Below, piece by piece: positions 9,774 to 21,790 of a stretch of 64,000 nucleotides of DNA (positions are counted from its first letter, which is position 1; each line of letters opens with the position of its first letter). The notes under the pieces were generated by a model, which was not told the DNA's origin, ran no database searches, and saw only the letters and a list, made by a program, of their open reading frames with translations. The DNA lies in contig NZ_CP082164.1 in NCBI RefSeq assembly GCF_023101685.1, positions 8,990,001 to 9,054,000 of the forward strand. Direction: 5' to 3'. The stretch comes from Bradyrhizobium sp. 186 (GTDB lineage: Bacteria > Pseudomonadota > Alphaproteobacteria > Rhizobiales > Xanthobacteraceae). The position numbers were made by a program, and so were the translations under genes.

Positions 9774-10067
9774 ATGCAGGTCAATGTGTTGGGCGCCGAA
9801 CGTCGGCGGCGATGGAGTTGCGACGAGAAGGTTCGTCATGTCGGAGAGACCTTGCAGGCTGGCGAGACGGTCTGCGGCCTCGCGCGCCGGTACGGGGTGG
9901 CTCACAGCCTGCTGTTCACCAGGCGTCGACAAGCGCGCCAGGGGCGACCGGGCGGGGATTCCGTGCCAGCTCTTGTTCCTGTCGAGATCACACCTACGCT
10001 GGCTCCGGTATTGATCAGCACGCCGCCACCGGCGTCTTCGCAGCTCGCCCATCGCTTCAGGATTTAG
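9774..10067 (+). pseudogene. IS66-family accessory protein TnpA, truncated remnant
   Basis: The first 50 or so residues read as an IS66-type OrfA: ERRRRWSCDEKVRHVGETLQ, a helix-turn-helix-like ARRYGVAHSLLF, then RRQARQGR and PALVPVEI. After the proline-rich stretch the sequence departs from the family and stops. No TnpB or full TnpC transposase follows, so this is a broken insertion-sequence end. Upstream GC-rich sequence at 9680-9720 may include other IS debris. Confidence 0.65.
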
Positions 10068-10630
10068 TTGAACGCCTTGCCAGGTCATGGCCGCGGGACA
10101 GTTTGGCAAGCTGTTCGCGCATATAGACCTGTCGCGATGCGGGCAGAGGCCCTTTCGCGCAAACCGGGGACATCGGCGCGCTCGCTGTCTGGAGCACGGG
10201 CGATCCGTCCAGCAGCGACTTCGGCGCGCAAAGGTGATCTGAAACTGGACGAGGTGCCGAACGATCTGAGCACGTTCTTGCGCTAGCTCTCGCAGCCAGC
10301 GTTGCCTCGCTTCGACTTGCTGAGCGCTATCGGATCATCGATCAAGCGGAGCGATACCTCCAATTCCCGACCTCTGCGTTAGGTTCTAAACGCATCGCAA
10401 TCTTAGAACGAAGTCAGCCGACGATTCGCATTTGAACCGGCACCAGATCGGCCGGCCTTTACCATCTCGAATTTAGGGCAGAGGAATTGAACTGGGAGTG
10501 ACATTAGGTCGAGAGACAGAGCCGTACGGCTCACTCAGAAGAAGGTCGACGCTCGGCGGCAAACTCGAACAGATCTGGGTAAGCTCCCACAGAGATCCCG
10601 CGCGCCCGGCCGATTTTCCTCCTACAAACA
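10068..10630. other. Gap between the IS66 relic and the groESL promoter
   Basis: Short open frames only, no family recognised. Probably residual insertion-sequence and intergenic DNA. Confidence 0.35.
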
Positions 10631-10661
10631 CTTGTTCCCCAAAAAATCGGTCCTATTTCAG
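10631..10661 (+). promoter_or_regulatory. RpoH (sigma-32)-type heat-shock promoter of groESL
   Basis: CTTG at 10631-10634 is followed after exactly 17 bases by CCTATTTCAG at 10652-10661. This fits the alphaproteobacterial RpoH pattern CTTG-N17/18-CYTATNTNNG as I recall it. It lies about 85 bases upstream of the groES start and just before a CIRCE-like element. It was read by eye, without a scoring matrix. Confidence 0.6.
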
Positions 10662-10672
10662 CTGCGCCTGCG

Positions 10673-10699
10673 TTGGCACTCGCGGGCAGCGATTGCTAG
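10673..10699 (+). promoter_or_regulatory. CIRCE-like HrcA operator
   Basis: TTGGCACTC, nine bases, then GATTGCTAG. The CIRCE consensus is TTAGCACTC-N9-GAGTGCTAA, so the left arm matches 8 of 9 and the right arm 7 of 9, with the exact spacing. Its place just downstream of the RpoH-type -10 box is where HrcA normally blocks transcription. The degenerate right arm could mean weakened repression. Confidence 0.55.
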
Positions 10700-10743
10700 C
10701 AATCGTGAAATCTTCAACTGGTGTAAATGCTTAGGAGATCTGC

Positions 10744-12784
<2,041 letters not shown>

Positions 12785-12805
12785 GCCAACTCTCTCTGAA
12801 AATGC

Positions 12806-12838
12806 GATCCCCGGCAGAAAAATGCCGGGGTCATTTTT
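12806..12838 (+). terminator. Rho-independent terminator of groESL
   Basis: CCCCGGCA (12809-12816) and TGCCGGGG (12823-12830) form a perfect GC-rich stem around a short A-rich loop, followed by TCATTTTTG. It sits 22 bases after the groEL stop. Confidence 0.85.
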
Positions 12839-13222
12839 GCTCGCGACTTTTCCAGTTCGTTGTTCTGATCTCGCGCTATGCGCTCTGCGGAAATGACGAT
12901 CAGCAGTTGCTAGACGTTCCGCTTGGGATTTTGCGAGTCTGCTGTTAGGCATGTCACCGGGAGGACGAGCGGGTGATCGCCGTTTTGCGCAGTCTTTCGC
13001 CTCAACGTCGGCGGCTGGTCGAGGCGAAAACCTGAGAACGCCCGGTCGCGGTAGCCACCCATTGGCGCTACTGACTTAAATAGCATCGGCTCCCGCGCTT
13101 ATCCATCACTGTAAACGGATGCGCGAGCTAGGTGGTGGTCCCCGGGAAGGGGCGATCCTCATCTCTCCTAATTTGGGCCGATCTGTTGCACCGTCCAGAA
13201 TCAGAAGAAGAACATCGCCAAC

Positions 13223-13600
13223 TCAATCGAGACGGAAGATCTTTCGCCCAACCGCTACAATTTCCCGGTCGGTCGGAGGATTACTTGTCTCGACGTGCAG
13301 GGTGAGATCCGGCCTGTTCACTCTCAGGAAGTTCATCAGCTCGGTCTTCTCGGTCCCCGGCCCGATGATCAGCAAATCGGTGCAGCTACTCAGGGCCCAA
13401 CCTACCCTGACGACAAACGTCGGATCGTCATTCACGTCGGCAGAGCCAGTATTCGCTTTGCAATCAAGACGCTGGGGCGCCAAATGCGCGCGTACGGCCA
13501 TCGCGCTGACGCCCGTTGAACCTATGGAGAATATCTTAGCAATGAGGTGGTCGATCCACACGACCGCGTGCGAATGAATCTGAGTTGTCATCTCGCTCAT
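13223..13600 (-). CDS. Small conserved protein resembling the 'translational machinery' family
   Basis: About 125 residues from a MSEMTTQIHSHAVVWID start. The pattern HAVVWIDHLIAKIF, a central LLIIGPGTEKTELMNFL and a final TDREIVAVGRKIFRLD match a family annotated in rhizobia as a translational machinery protein with eRF1/Pelota-like C-terminal-domain character (GP-x-x-x-KTEL). The function is not established. It stands alone between groESL and a broken peptidase gene. Compared with the family as I remember it, the His-rich middle has diverged, but there is no interruption. Confidence 0.5.
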   Translation of the reverse strand: MSEMTTQIHSHAVVWIDHLIAKIFSIGSTGVSAMAVRAHLAPQRLDCKANTGSADVNDDPTFVVRVGWALSSCTDLLIIGPGTEKTELMNFLRVNRPDLTLHVETSNPPTDREIVAVGRKIFRLD

Positions 13601-14134
13601 GAATGGGTTCCATTGCCTTTCGTGAGTCACCTGTCCGTCGGAGCACAAGCCCGCACGCAAATTCCATGCGGCTGACGATGCAATCATGGGTCAAGTGATC
13701 AGCCGTAAACTGACTCGCTACGTTGATGTAGCCGGGAACAGATCGCGTTGACCGTGAGCGCTTTGCAGCTGGAAAGCGGCCACAACCTCATGCCGCACGC
13801 CACCTCTTCACGACCGAAGTCTTGTGCATTCTCCGCTCCGTGTCGCCGCCTCCTCCGAGATGGATTTAACGCACCATTGCGAATGCTCGACCGCAACTAA
13901 GGAGAGCTCTTGTGGTTGTGAGAGGTCTGGATATTCAGGTTTGCCAAGCCGAAGCCATCCCGCCGGACGTAGGGATGGCTGGAGTGAAGCCATAGAGCAC
14001 AACGACATCCCCCAGTGGCGGGTCATGACATACACGGATGCGGCCTGGTCACTGATCTCTCCGACCAAACGCGCTGATGTTGACAGGTCGCCATTTGCAC
14101 TGGCGACCTTAACGAACTCACTCATCAACCGCAC
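13601..14134. other. Region with no recognised gene
   Basis: Short open frames on both strands without recognisable patterns. Confidence 0.35.
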
Positions 14135-16254
14135 TCAATCCACAAGCCGCCTGGATGCATAGGTGTATTCGAGTGCCAGCCGTCGCGCGTATCCCGTGAG
14201 ATTGGCGGCCGCGCTATGTCCGCCGTCGATATTCTCATAGCAGTAATAGGGCTGGCCGAGCGCAGCAAGCCTGGCGGCTGCCTTGCGGCCGTGGGCCGGA
14301 TGCACGCGGCCGTCCTTGGTGGAGGTGAGAATGAAGGGGACTGGGTAAGTCTTGCCCGGGACAAGCTTCTGATAGGGCGAGTAGGCCTCGATCCACCCGC
14401 GCTGCTCGGGATGGCGGGATCGCCATATTCGCCGATGTAGGAAGAGCCTGCGCCCAAGTTGGTGAACCGAAGCATGTCGAACAGCGCCACCTGCACGATC
14501 GCTGCGTTGAAGAGGTCCCGGCGCTGAGTAATCGCGGTGCCCACCAGCAGACCTCCCTGGCTGCCGCCGACCACGCCCAGTCGGCGCGGAGAGGTGACCT
14601 TCCGGCGGATTAGGTCCTCCGCAAAGGCGATGAAATCATCCCATGTCCGCTGCTTCGTTGCCGCTTGGGCCGCCTCGTGCCATCGCGGCCCAAACTCGCC
14701 GCCGCCGCGCAGGTTCGCGACGACATATGCATTGCCCTGCTCGGGCCAGAGCCGCCCCGTCGCTCCCGCATAGGATGGCAGGAGCGAGGCGTGAAATCCG
14801 CCATAACCATTGAGAAGAGTTGGGATCTCCGCTCCGAACCTCGCGTTCTTGGGACGCACCAGAAAGCAGGGAATCCGGGTCCCGTCGAGCGAAGTTGCCT
14901 CGAACTGCTCCGCGACATGCCTGGACGGGTTGAACTTCGGAGGTGTCGTCTTCAGTATTTCAAGCCCTTCGCTCGCCGCGTCGAAGTACCAGAGCGACGT
15001 CGGCCCCAGATAGTTGGAGACGGTGAACAGCACCACGTCCGTTTCTTCGCTAGCGGCTGACAGGCTGACGTTCTCGTTCGTAGGGAGCGGGATCGGCGTG
15101 GCCCGCCAAGTGCCCTGGTCGTACCTGTAGATGAAAGCCTTGCTCTGAACATTGTCAGGGATCGCCAGGATCAACAAGTTCTTGGTGACCGCGAACCCGC
15201 TGAGCGCTTGCCGAGGCTCGGGCTGGAAGACGAGCGATGGCATCGCGCGCAGCGGATCTCGCTTCCATTTGCCCAAGCCATACGAGATCATCGAGCCGGC
15301 CGCAAAGCGGGTGCTGCCGGACAGTATCCAGTCTTCATCGAGCGTCGCGAGCAGGCGGCCACTGACGATGCCGCTGATGTTCGCTTTCTTTGGCAGGTTT
15401 AGCTTGATCGGTCCGTTGGGCCCTAAGAGCACATACTCCTGCTCGAAGAAGCTTATGGCGCGCATGGCGCCGGCCGCATGAACTTTGCCTTCATTATTCC
15501 GCAGCACGAAGGGCGCCGCCACGGCATCGGTCGGCTCCCCACGGAAGACCTCGCGCGCTTGAACGAGCGGCTGAGCGCGCTTGAGCTCCTTCAAGACGAA
15601 AGGGCAGCCAACCTGCGTCAGGGTCCCTTCTCCCCAATCTCGTGCGATGAGGACCGTGTGGCGGTCGACCCAGCTGACGGGCTGCTTTCCCTCCGGAAGA
15701 GCGAAACCGGTCGTGACGAAGGCGTTGGTGTCCGGGTCGAACTCTCGGACGAGCACAGCGTCCTTACCGCCATCAGAAAATTGGACGAGGCACAGGCGCT
15801 CTTCGGGCGGCAGGCAGCTAGCGCCTTTAAAGACCCAGTTTTTCTTATCCGCGACCGCCAGCGCGTCAATATCGAGGATGGTCTCCCGGTGCGGGTCCTG
15901 GCCGCGATAGCTGTCAAGCCTTGTACGCCCCCAGATGCCGCGCACGTGGTTCTCGTCCTGCCAGAAATTGCTGCGACCCCGCCGTTCCAACGAAACATAC
16001 GAAATCCGGTCTTTGGCCTGAAGGATGCTGAGCGCCTCCTCATAGAAGCGGCGATTGCGGGGATCTGATTGGAGCACGCCGAGCGTCTTGTCATTATCGA
16101 CGCGGGCCCAAGCCAGTGCGCGCGGCTGTTCGATTTCCTCGAGCCAAAGGAAGGGATCGTCCACCTGGGCCGCAGCGGCCGACTTCTGGGACACCGCCGT
16201 GAAGGACAAACACGTCAGCGAGAGCAACACGGCGGCAAGGAGCGAGTGTTTCAT
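14135..16254 (-). pseudogene. Prolyl oligopeptidase family serine peptidase, C-terminus frameshifted
   Basis: Starting at MKHSLLAAVLLSL, a signal peptide (to about residue 30) leads into a prolyl-oligopeptidase N-terminus (DDPFLWLEEIE) and a beta-propeller region. The alpha/beta-hydrolase part follows, with nucleophile motif GVVGGSQGG and LRGGGEFG. Around 14410-14420, after YIGEYGDPA, the frame is lost. Reading one base over restores WIEAYSPYQKL, then TSTKDGRVHPAHG and ENIDGGHS, ending at a stop at 14135. Those restored segments carry the catalytic aspartate and histidine, so the protein encoded as it stands would lack two of the three catalytic residues. A single missing base in a C-run (CCATCCCGAGCAG) explains it. 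A base-calling error cannot be excluded. Confidence 0.8.
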
Positions 16255-17367
16255 GGGAGTGATCCTGGACTGGGTGGGCCGCCCGGGTCGCGCGACTTGC
16301 GAGCTGGCCGGAAGCGGACAGAAGACGTACATTCGGTCTCGACAGCGGACATGCGCGGGACCGTGCCCGCCGGTCCGAACAAAGCAAGCAGCGTGCCGCC
16401 TGAAAATTGGAGGTTCTCCAGTCGCTCGGTCGCGCCCGTTGGCTCAAACCTGACAATGCGGTGTTACCTTCGAAAGTATTGTAATGAGCTTTACGCTTCT
16501 CACCGATGGAGCAGAGGTGCCCTGCTCTGGCATTTCACAGACCGGTCCGTAATCGCGCTAGAAGCATTTATGGTTCGCCTAGCTTGCAACGGCACGTGCT
16601 CAAGAAAGGCCCTCGCGCGGAGAATTTGCCGCGGCTTGGTGCAGCGAGCGCGAGCACATGTCAGCACGGCGCGTCATAATGCGGAGGATCCAGTGACGAG
16701 CCCGCCGAGACGGCAGTCGTTCTCGCAATTCGCAGGCATTGCACGAAGTGACTCGCACTCCGCGGGATCGATCATAATTATTTGCAAGCGCAACGCACCC
16801 TTAGGCCCACATACCCAACACCTGCGCAGGTTCCGTCGGGTGAGACCAAGAACTGGCTCCACGGAATCAAGCACAGGCTCTCGGCTTTCGTCAAAACCGT
16901 CAGGGCAGCGTCTCTTGGTTGTTCATTAAGAGCGGCCACCAATGGTGGTCCGCTACTCACCGACCTCCGAGATCGATGCGGCGTGCCAGGGAGAGGTTGG
17001 TCTTCGGCGGGCAACAGCGGTCGTGATCTCCCGAGTCTCTGGTGGTCCGACGCTGACAGGGTGCCAAGGTCGACAAGCGTCCATAATCAAAGGTCTCGAG
17101 CATGGCACGATTCGCCTTTCGACACGCGCTTGATCTCGGCATCGGTGCGTTGGCGCACGGAAGGATTTCGTTTGCGCCGGCTACAGCCGAAGGCCGGGTG
17201 TTCGGCACCTGAAATTATCCGGCGGACCGCCAACCTTGCACAGTCTTACATACGAGTTTGTGACGTTAGATTACCTTCGAAGCACTTGAGAACGGTTAGG
17301 GCACATGCTTGCATGGCATCGAGCAACTTGACTTCTTCGCGCCTGCTCCGTGGAGGAAGAAGAGAAT
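16255..17367. other. Gap of about 1.1 kb without a recognised gene
   Basis: Long overlapping frames exist, but they have no recognisable family, their composition is arginine- and serine-rich as in shadow frames, and they lack credible starts. No insertion-sequence ends were recognised. Confidence 0.35.
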
Positions 17368-17788
17368 ATGCTGTGCAATGGCAGACGCCCGCCAATCTTC
17401 TTGTCCTTACTGTTGGCTGTCAGCGTCAGCACGATCGTCAAGGCCGAGGAGCCCTCACCGAAGTACGCTCAGGTGCTCAGTGCCTTGCAGACTGGCAATA
17501 CTGTGAAGGTCATACTGGACCTAAACCGCTGCACCACTGTCGATGGCAAACCCGGCCCGGCCACAGGGCGGGTTGATTATCAATGCCTTCAGGGTGACTG
17601 CCCAGAACGGCATCAGCTTCTCCAATGCTCATCAAACCGTGGACAGTTCCGGGTACCCGGTGACGGAATACATCCGCCACAGCCTCAGCCGCACGGTGCG
17701 GGCCTCAAAGCTGGTGGCCGGGCCGGCCAAGGTCATGAACAAGGGCGAATTCGTCTGCGAACTGCGGGACGGCGCGAAGTTCGTCTAG
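17368..17788 (+). pseudogene. virK: VirK-family secreted protein, frameshifted
   Basis: The start MLCNGRRPPIFLSLLL is a signal peptide preceded by an AGGAAGAAGAG stretch. Then VKVILDLNRCTTVDGKPGP is the typical VirK-family N-terminus. Around 17560-17570 the frame is lost, and the family sequence resumes one base over: GGLIINAFRVTAQNG, FSNAHQTVDSSG, then GEFVCELRDGAKFV and a stop at 17788. The combined length of about 140 residues equals an intact VirK. VirK is a small secreted protein found near vir or symbiotic secretion genes in rhizobia and agrobacteria; its role is unclear. No virB genes are nearby. Confidence 0.7.
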
Positions 17789-18296
17789 AAATTGGAATGA
17801 GGCTTGGGCCGTTCTTAGCCGCGTCGCAATGTGATAGGTATCCCATTCGGCACGCGCCGATGACAACTTCGATCGGGCTACATTACCTGAGGAGCGCTAG
17901 CGACCAGGATGCCCAGTTCGTTCGTGCTCACCGCTGCCTGCGCACATCGATGGATTCCGGCGCTAAGGCCGTTCGCGCGGCTCCGCGTTCGCTCCACTCA
18001 TCCTAATCTAGTGGAGCGCATGCCGCCTGAAGAACGGCTGTTTGGGAGGCGGTGACGTTGTCTCGAAATCCTGATCAGGTTGCCGTAACCGACACTCTAG
18101 AACTCCTTCTCGGAGCCATTTTGGATAACGCTCATCGCGGTGTCATCAAGCGCAGCGAGAGGCGCTAGGGCGAACACATCTGTGCAACTGAGTTGGTGCA
18201 ACTCCATAGGTAAGGCGCTGGGTTAGCGCTGGTTCCGCAGCGAGGCGGAGCCCGAAGCCACGGGACGGCGCAGAGCAGCACACGAAGAGGGAAAAC
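17789..18296. other. Intergenic region without a recognised gene
   Basis: No open frame of interest. A promoter for the carbonic anhydrase should lie at the right end, but no clear -35/-10 pair is visible. Confidence 0.35.
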
Positions 18297-19034
18297 ATGT
18301 GTGAAGACTGCCCTCCGATTCTGCCTTATCCGATGACGCCGTCTCGCCGTTCGCTAATGCTGTTCACGGCTTCGGCGGCGGGCATGCTGCTGGGCGGTAG
18401 GATTGCGGGCGCCATGGAGGCAACAGCGCCGCCAAAACCGGACAACCTTCTCACGCCGGACGCTTCGCTGAAGCGCCTAATGGAAAGCAACGCGCGCTAC
18501 GTCCAGGGCCTATCACGACGCGACGATTTCAGGCAGGAGCGCGAAGCTTTAATCGGCGGGCAAAATCCATATGCGGCGGTCCTAACCTGCGCCGATTCAC
18601 GTATCGCACCCGAACATGTTTTCAATAGCGGACTTGGCGATCTGTTCGTCTGCCGTGTCGCTGGTAATTTCGCCAACGATGAAATGCTCGCCAGCATTGA
18701 ATATGCGGTGGCTGTGCTAAATACCCCGGTGGTCCTGGTACTTGGCCACGATCGCTGCGGCGCCGTCGGTGCTACGATCGAGTCCTTAAGAGAGGGCAAG
18801 TCTTTGCCTGGGCACATTCCATCTCTCGCCGCCGCACTTGCGCCCGCGGTAAAAGCGTCTTCCCAGGAAAGCGGGGATGCACTCGCAAATGCGATCCGGC
18901 AAAATGTAGTCGACAACGTCAATAAGCTCAAATCGGCGGCTCCGATTTTAAATATAGCAATCGAGCAGAATAGGCTGAAAGTCGTCGGGGGTCTTTATCG
19001 GCTCGACACCGGCCGGGTCGAATTGGTAAGCTGA
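18297..19034 (+). CDS. Beta-carbonic anhydrase with Tat-type leader
   Basis: A 245-residue beta-class carbonic anhydrase, which interconverts CO2 and bicarbonate using zinc. The N-terminus carries a twin-arginine leader (SRRSLMLFTASAAGMLLGG, residues 16-34), so the mature enzyme should be exported folded to the periplasm. The catalytic motifs are intact: CADSR at 98-102 (zinc Cys, catalytic Asp-Arg pair) and HDRCGAV at 151-157 (zinc His and Cys). GLYRLDTGRVEL at the end is typical. The true start may be the ATG at 18333. It stands alone, with no bicarbonate transporter beside it. Periplasmic beta-carbonic anhydrases are common in bradyrhizobia. Confidence 0.9.
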   Translation: MCEDCPPILPYPMTPSRRSLMLFTASAAGMLLGGRIAGAMEATAPPKPDNLLTPDASLKRLMESNARYVQGLSRRDDFRQEREALIGGQNPYAAVLTCADSRIAPEHVFNSGLGDLFVCRVAGNFANDEMLASIEYAVAVLNTPVVLVLGHDRCGAVGATIESLREGKSLPGHIPSLAAALAPAVKASSQESGDALANAIRQNVVDNVNKLKSAAPILNIAIEQNRLKVVGGLYRLDTGRVELVS

Positions 19035-19287
19035 CCGTCATCAGAGCGTTAACTTCTGAGCAGTGCCGTTTGAAGCGACAAGGTTGAAAGGTTGTTGTCT
19101 CTGCCGCCGAGCCGACCAGATCCTGGTGATCGGAGGGGGACAGATCGTACGCAGCGCGCCGGCGCAGCGCCTTCACGGGGCAAGCCCCCACCCGTGGACA
19201 GAATGGATAGTACGTTACGTGCGGACCTGGCTACTTCCAGGAAGCCAGGAGCTTGGACAAATTTGTGCGATCATTTCGTTGAAAGGC

Positions 19288-19320
19288 CTTGAATCGCACG
19301 TAACGTCACATTGTACGATC
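19288..19320 (+). repeat. 33-base dispersed repeat, copy 1
   Basis: Begins CTTGAATCGCACGTAACGT and ends ATTGTACGATC. It is identical at 31 of 33 positions to the copy at 27901-27933 and related to a diverged copy at 24597-24629. Its minus strand would encode SYNVTLRAIQ in one frame. Confidence 0.75.
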
Positions 19321-19506
19321 TTGAAATGAGATCGCGACCTCTGACAAACGAACGTAAGCTACTCCTAGCGTGTGGGGCGATGGCATAACGATCTTGTCGT
19401 ATTTCGAATTTGCGGCGAACGCTCGCCGTAAATGAGCCGGCGGCAACTCTCCCTTGCCGACGGTCGGCGCGATGTGTAGCAGCGTCGCTCCTCCTAGACT
19501 GACTTC

Positions 19507-19539
19507 GCCCGGCTTCCAAAATGAGGCCGGGCCTTTTTT
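19507..19539 (+). terminator. Isolated rho-independent terminator
   Basis: GCCCGGC (19507-19513) pairs with GCCGGGC (19526-19532) and is followed by six T residues. No intact plus-strand gene ends just before it, so it probably outlived a deleted gene. Confidence 0.6.
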
Positions 19540-19853
19540 GCCGTCGGGACGACGTTAGTGCCTTGTCGACGCGCAACTGCTCGATCATCTCGTCCGGAAC
19601 CAGGCAAACTTGCGAGGTCGAGTCCGGCAAGACAACACGCGTTACGACGACATCGGCACGCTGATTGTAAATCGTCAACACATCGCAGCCTTCGGTTCTA
19701 CCATACAACGCAACGCTTCCGCAGCCATCAACGACTTGAACGGTTCCGGCCTGTTTTTCCTGTAGACAGGCCATACTGTGCCTTGCGCACGAACACCAAT
19801 ACCGCAACGTACCGACCTGAAGTGGATATCGTGACGCGCACACAACGAACGCA

Positions 19854-20282
19854 TTGGTTTTTGCGTCCCAAAGCCAACTGCTGTGCAGTAGTTCTTATTG
19901 TGCAACGGTATCTCTGTGCCTCGAGTCGGCGGGTGCGCGAGATCAGCCGCCGACCGACGCGGAGAAAGACGGTTGCATACAGGACGTGTTTCGCCTGTGT
20001 AGCACCCACATCCCGGATCGCACCGCCATCACTGCGTGTCTCAGAGCCAAGCAGGCCAGCTTGAGTCATCAATGTCGCCACGTGATTTCCATTGGCGATA
20101 CCGCCAAAGAAAAGAACAGGCTCGAAGTGAGGTACTACGAACCATCCTGCACCCTCGATCGCCGCCGCGCGGCGCTCCCCAAACCGAGCCGCAAGGTAAT
20201 AATTGCGCGGTGGATGGCCGACTCACTGTCAGCAGATAAGCGAGCGGAGCTATCGAAAGCGGACCAACCCGCTCGCAAGTAA
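19854..20282 (+). CDS. Small cysteine-containing hypothetical protein (possible remnant)
   Basis: The middle of this frame, CIQDVFRLCSTHIPDRTAITACLRAKQASLSHQCR, resembles a common bradyrhizobial secreted hypothetical protein with a C-x7-C...C...C pattern. I recognise it only by general likeness. The N-terminal part is not clearly a signal peptide and the C-terminal 60 residues look unlike the family. The true ends are uncertain and it may be a relic. It reads toward the carboxylase operon, ending 37 bases before it. Confidence 0.35.
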   Translation: MVFASQSQLLCSSSYCATVSLCLESAGARDQPPTDAEKDGCIQDVFRLCSTHIPDRTAITACLRAKQASLSHQCRHVISIGDTAKEKNRLEVRYYEPSCTLDRRRAALPKPSRKVIIARWMADSLSADKRAELSKADQPARK

Positions 20283-20319
20283 CGGAAGATCTCGTTTGAG
20301 TTGTTTGTTTGGATAGCGA

Positions 20320-21789
20320 ATGCACACACTGCCTTTCGATACAGTCCTTATCGCCAACAGAGGCGAGATCGCCGCCCGCATCATCAAGACATTACGGAAG
20401 CTGGGCCTTCGTTCTGCAGTTGTCTACCACGAGGTCGATGCGCGAAGCCCGGCAGTTTCCATGGCCGACACAGCGATTCCTATCAGCGGTCACACGCCGA
20501 TCGCGGCCTATCTGGACATCGCACAAATTATCGCCGCCGCTCACAAGGCGGGCGCCAGCGCTGTTCATCCAGGTTATGGATTTCTTTCCGAACAGGCTCA
20601 ATTCGCCACGGCCGTGATAAAGGCCGGCGTTGCGTTCATCGGCCCCGCACCCGAAACTATTGAACTGATGGGTGATAAGATTCGGGCCCGCAACTTCGTC
20701 CAGTCGAACGGCTTTCCAGTGGCCCCATCTGCAATTGAGGAGGACGATCCAGCGACGTTCGTCTCCAGGGCGCGTGCAATTGGAACCCCTTTGCTGGTAA
20801 AACCGTCAGGGGGCGCGGGCGGCAAGGGCATGCGGATTGTACGCGACGTCCATGCCCTGGAAGGCGCGATTGAGCAGGCTCGCTCTGAGGGGCAACGGTA
20901 TTTTGGGGATCACCGGCTTTACGTCGAAAGATACATTGAGAACCCGCGGCATATCGAAGTGCAGGTGCTCGGCGACTCCTTTGGGAACATTGTACACCTG
21001 TTTGAGCGGGAGTGCTCGGTGCAACGCCGCTTCCAGAAGATCATCGAGGAAGCGCCCTCGCCAGCCCTGTCGCCAGAACTACGGAAACGCGTCTGCGAGA
21101 CCGCGGTCGGTATCGCACGCGCCGCGAATTATCAAAACGCAGGAACCGTCGAATTCATTTTCGATGCAGGAGAATTCTACTTTCTCGAGATGAATACGCG
21201 CCTACAGGTCGAACATCCCGTGACTGAGATGATCACCGGCATCGATCTTGTCGCCGAACAGGTCTATGCCACCGCGGGCCGAGAACTTGGTTTTGCTCAG
21301 TCAGATATCGTTTCGAACGGCCACGCTATCGAAGTAAGGCTGTACGCTGAAGCCCCCGAACGAGGCTATGTTCCGACGTCCGGCAAAGTACTTCTTCTCG
21401 AGTATCCGAGTGGGGTACGGATTGACAGCGGCATCACGCAGGGTCAGCAAATCACCACTGCGTTTGATCCCATGCTCGCAAAGATCATCGCGCATTCGCC
21501 GACGCGCACATTGGCCACCGCGACGGCCAATCACGCGATTCAGGGGGTCATTCTTCTCGGCTGCGAGACAAACGCTAGCTTCCTCGCCCGCATCCTTTCC
21601 GACGAGTCGTTTATCCGCGGACAGTTTCATACGGGATATCTGGAGGAAAACCCGCACATTGCCGCTGGTAACTCTGCTACCGGCCTACCGGCATTCCTGG
21701 CATCAGCTGCTCTCCTGACCCGACAAGTCCGCGAATCGGCCGATGCCGTGCCCGCGCTTCACGCTTCGCTGGGCCATTGGAGAAATTGA
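20320..21789 (+). CDS. Biotin carboxylase subunit of an acyl-CoA carboxylase
   Basis: A 489-residue biotin carboxylase, which uses ATP and bicarbonate to carboxylate biotin on its carrier. It shows the N-terminal IANRGEIAARI, the HPGYGFLSE motif near residue 83, the ATP-grasp loop KPSGGAGGKGMR at 161-172 and the catalytic FLEMNTRLQVEHPVTE stretch near 290-305. At about 40 residues past a minimal AccC, its tail resembles the region leading to the biotin-transfer domain of 3-methylcrotonyl-CoA carboxylase alpha subunits (ending SLGHWRN). The next cistron starts 1 base after this stop and carries the rest of such an alpha subunit. The enzyme probably acts with the carboxyltransferase encoded downstream. 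Confidence 0.9.
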   Translation: MHTLPFDTVLIANRGEIAARIIKTLRKLGLRSAVVYHEVDARSPAVSMADTAIPISGHTPIAAYLDIAQIIAAAHKAGASAVHPGYGFLSEQAQFATAVIKAGVAFIGPAPETIELMGDKIRARNFVQSNGFPVAPSAIEEDDPATFVSRARAIGTPLLVKPSGGAGGKGMRIVRDVHALEGAIEQARSEGQRYFGDHRLYVERYIENPRHIEVQVLGDSFGNIVHLFERECSVQRRFQKIIEEAPSPALSPELRKRVCETAVGIARAANYQNAGTVEFIFDAGEFYFLEMNTRLQVEHPVTEMITGIDLVAEQVYATAGRELGFAQSDIVSNGHAIEVRLYAEAPERGYVPTSGKVLLLEYPSGVRIDSGITQGQQITTAFDPMLAKIIAHSPTRTLATATANHAIQGVILLGCETNASFLARILSDESFIRGQFHTGYLEENPHIAAGNSATGLPAFLASAALLTRQVRESADAVPALHASLGHWRN

Positions 21790-21790
21790 C

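Larger units (their letters stand above)
19035..19853. other. Gap containing a repeat copy and an isolated terminator
   Basis: Holds one copy of the 33-base repeat (19288-19320) and a terminator-like hairpin (19507-19539) with no intact gene just upstream. A minus-strand frame across 19271-19843 has some protein-like composition but no family I recognise. Confidence 0.35.

Noticed and set aside
10631..10743. Sigma-54/NifA promoter for groESL (TTGGCAC and TTGC seen)
   Set aside because: The spacing between GG and GC is not 10 bases, and no TGT-N10-ACA site is present. The same bases fit a CIRCE-like element much better.
16069..16929. 286-codon plus-strand frame beyond the peptidase
   Set aside because: Arg/Ser-rich without family signs, and partly opposite the peptidase gene; judged a shadow.
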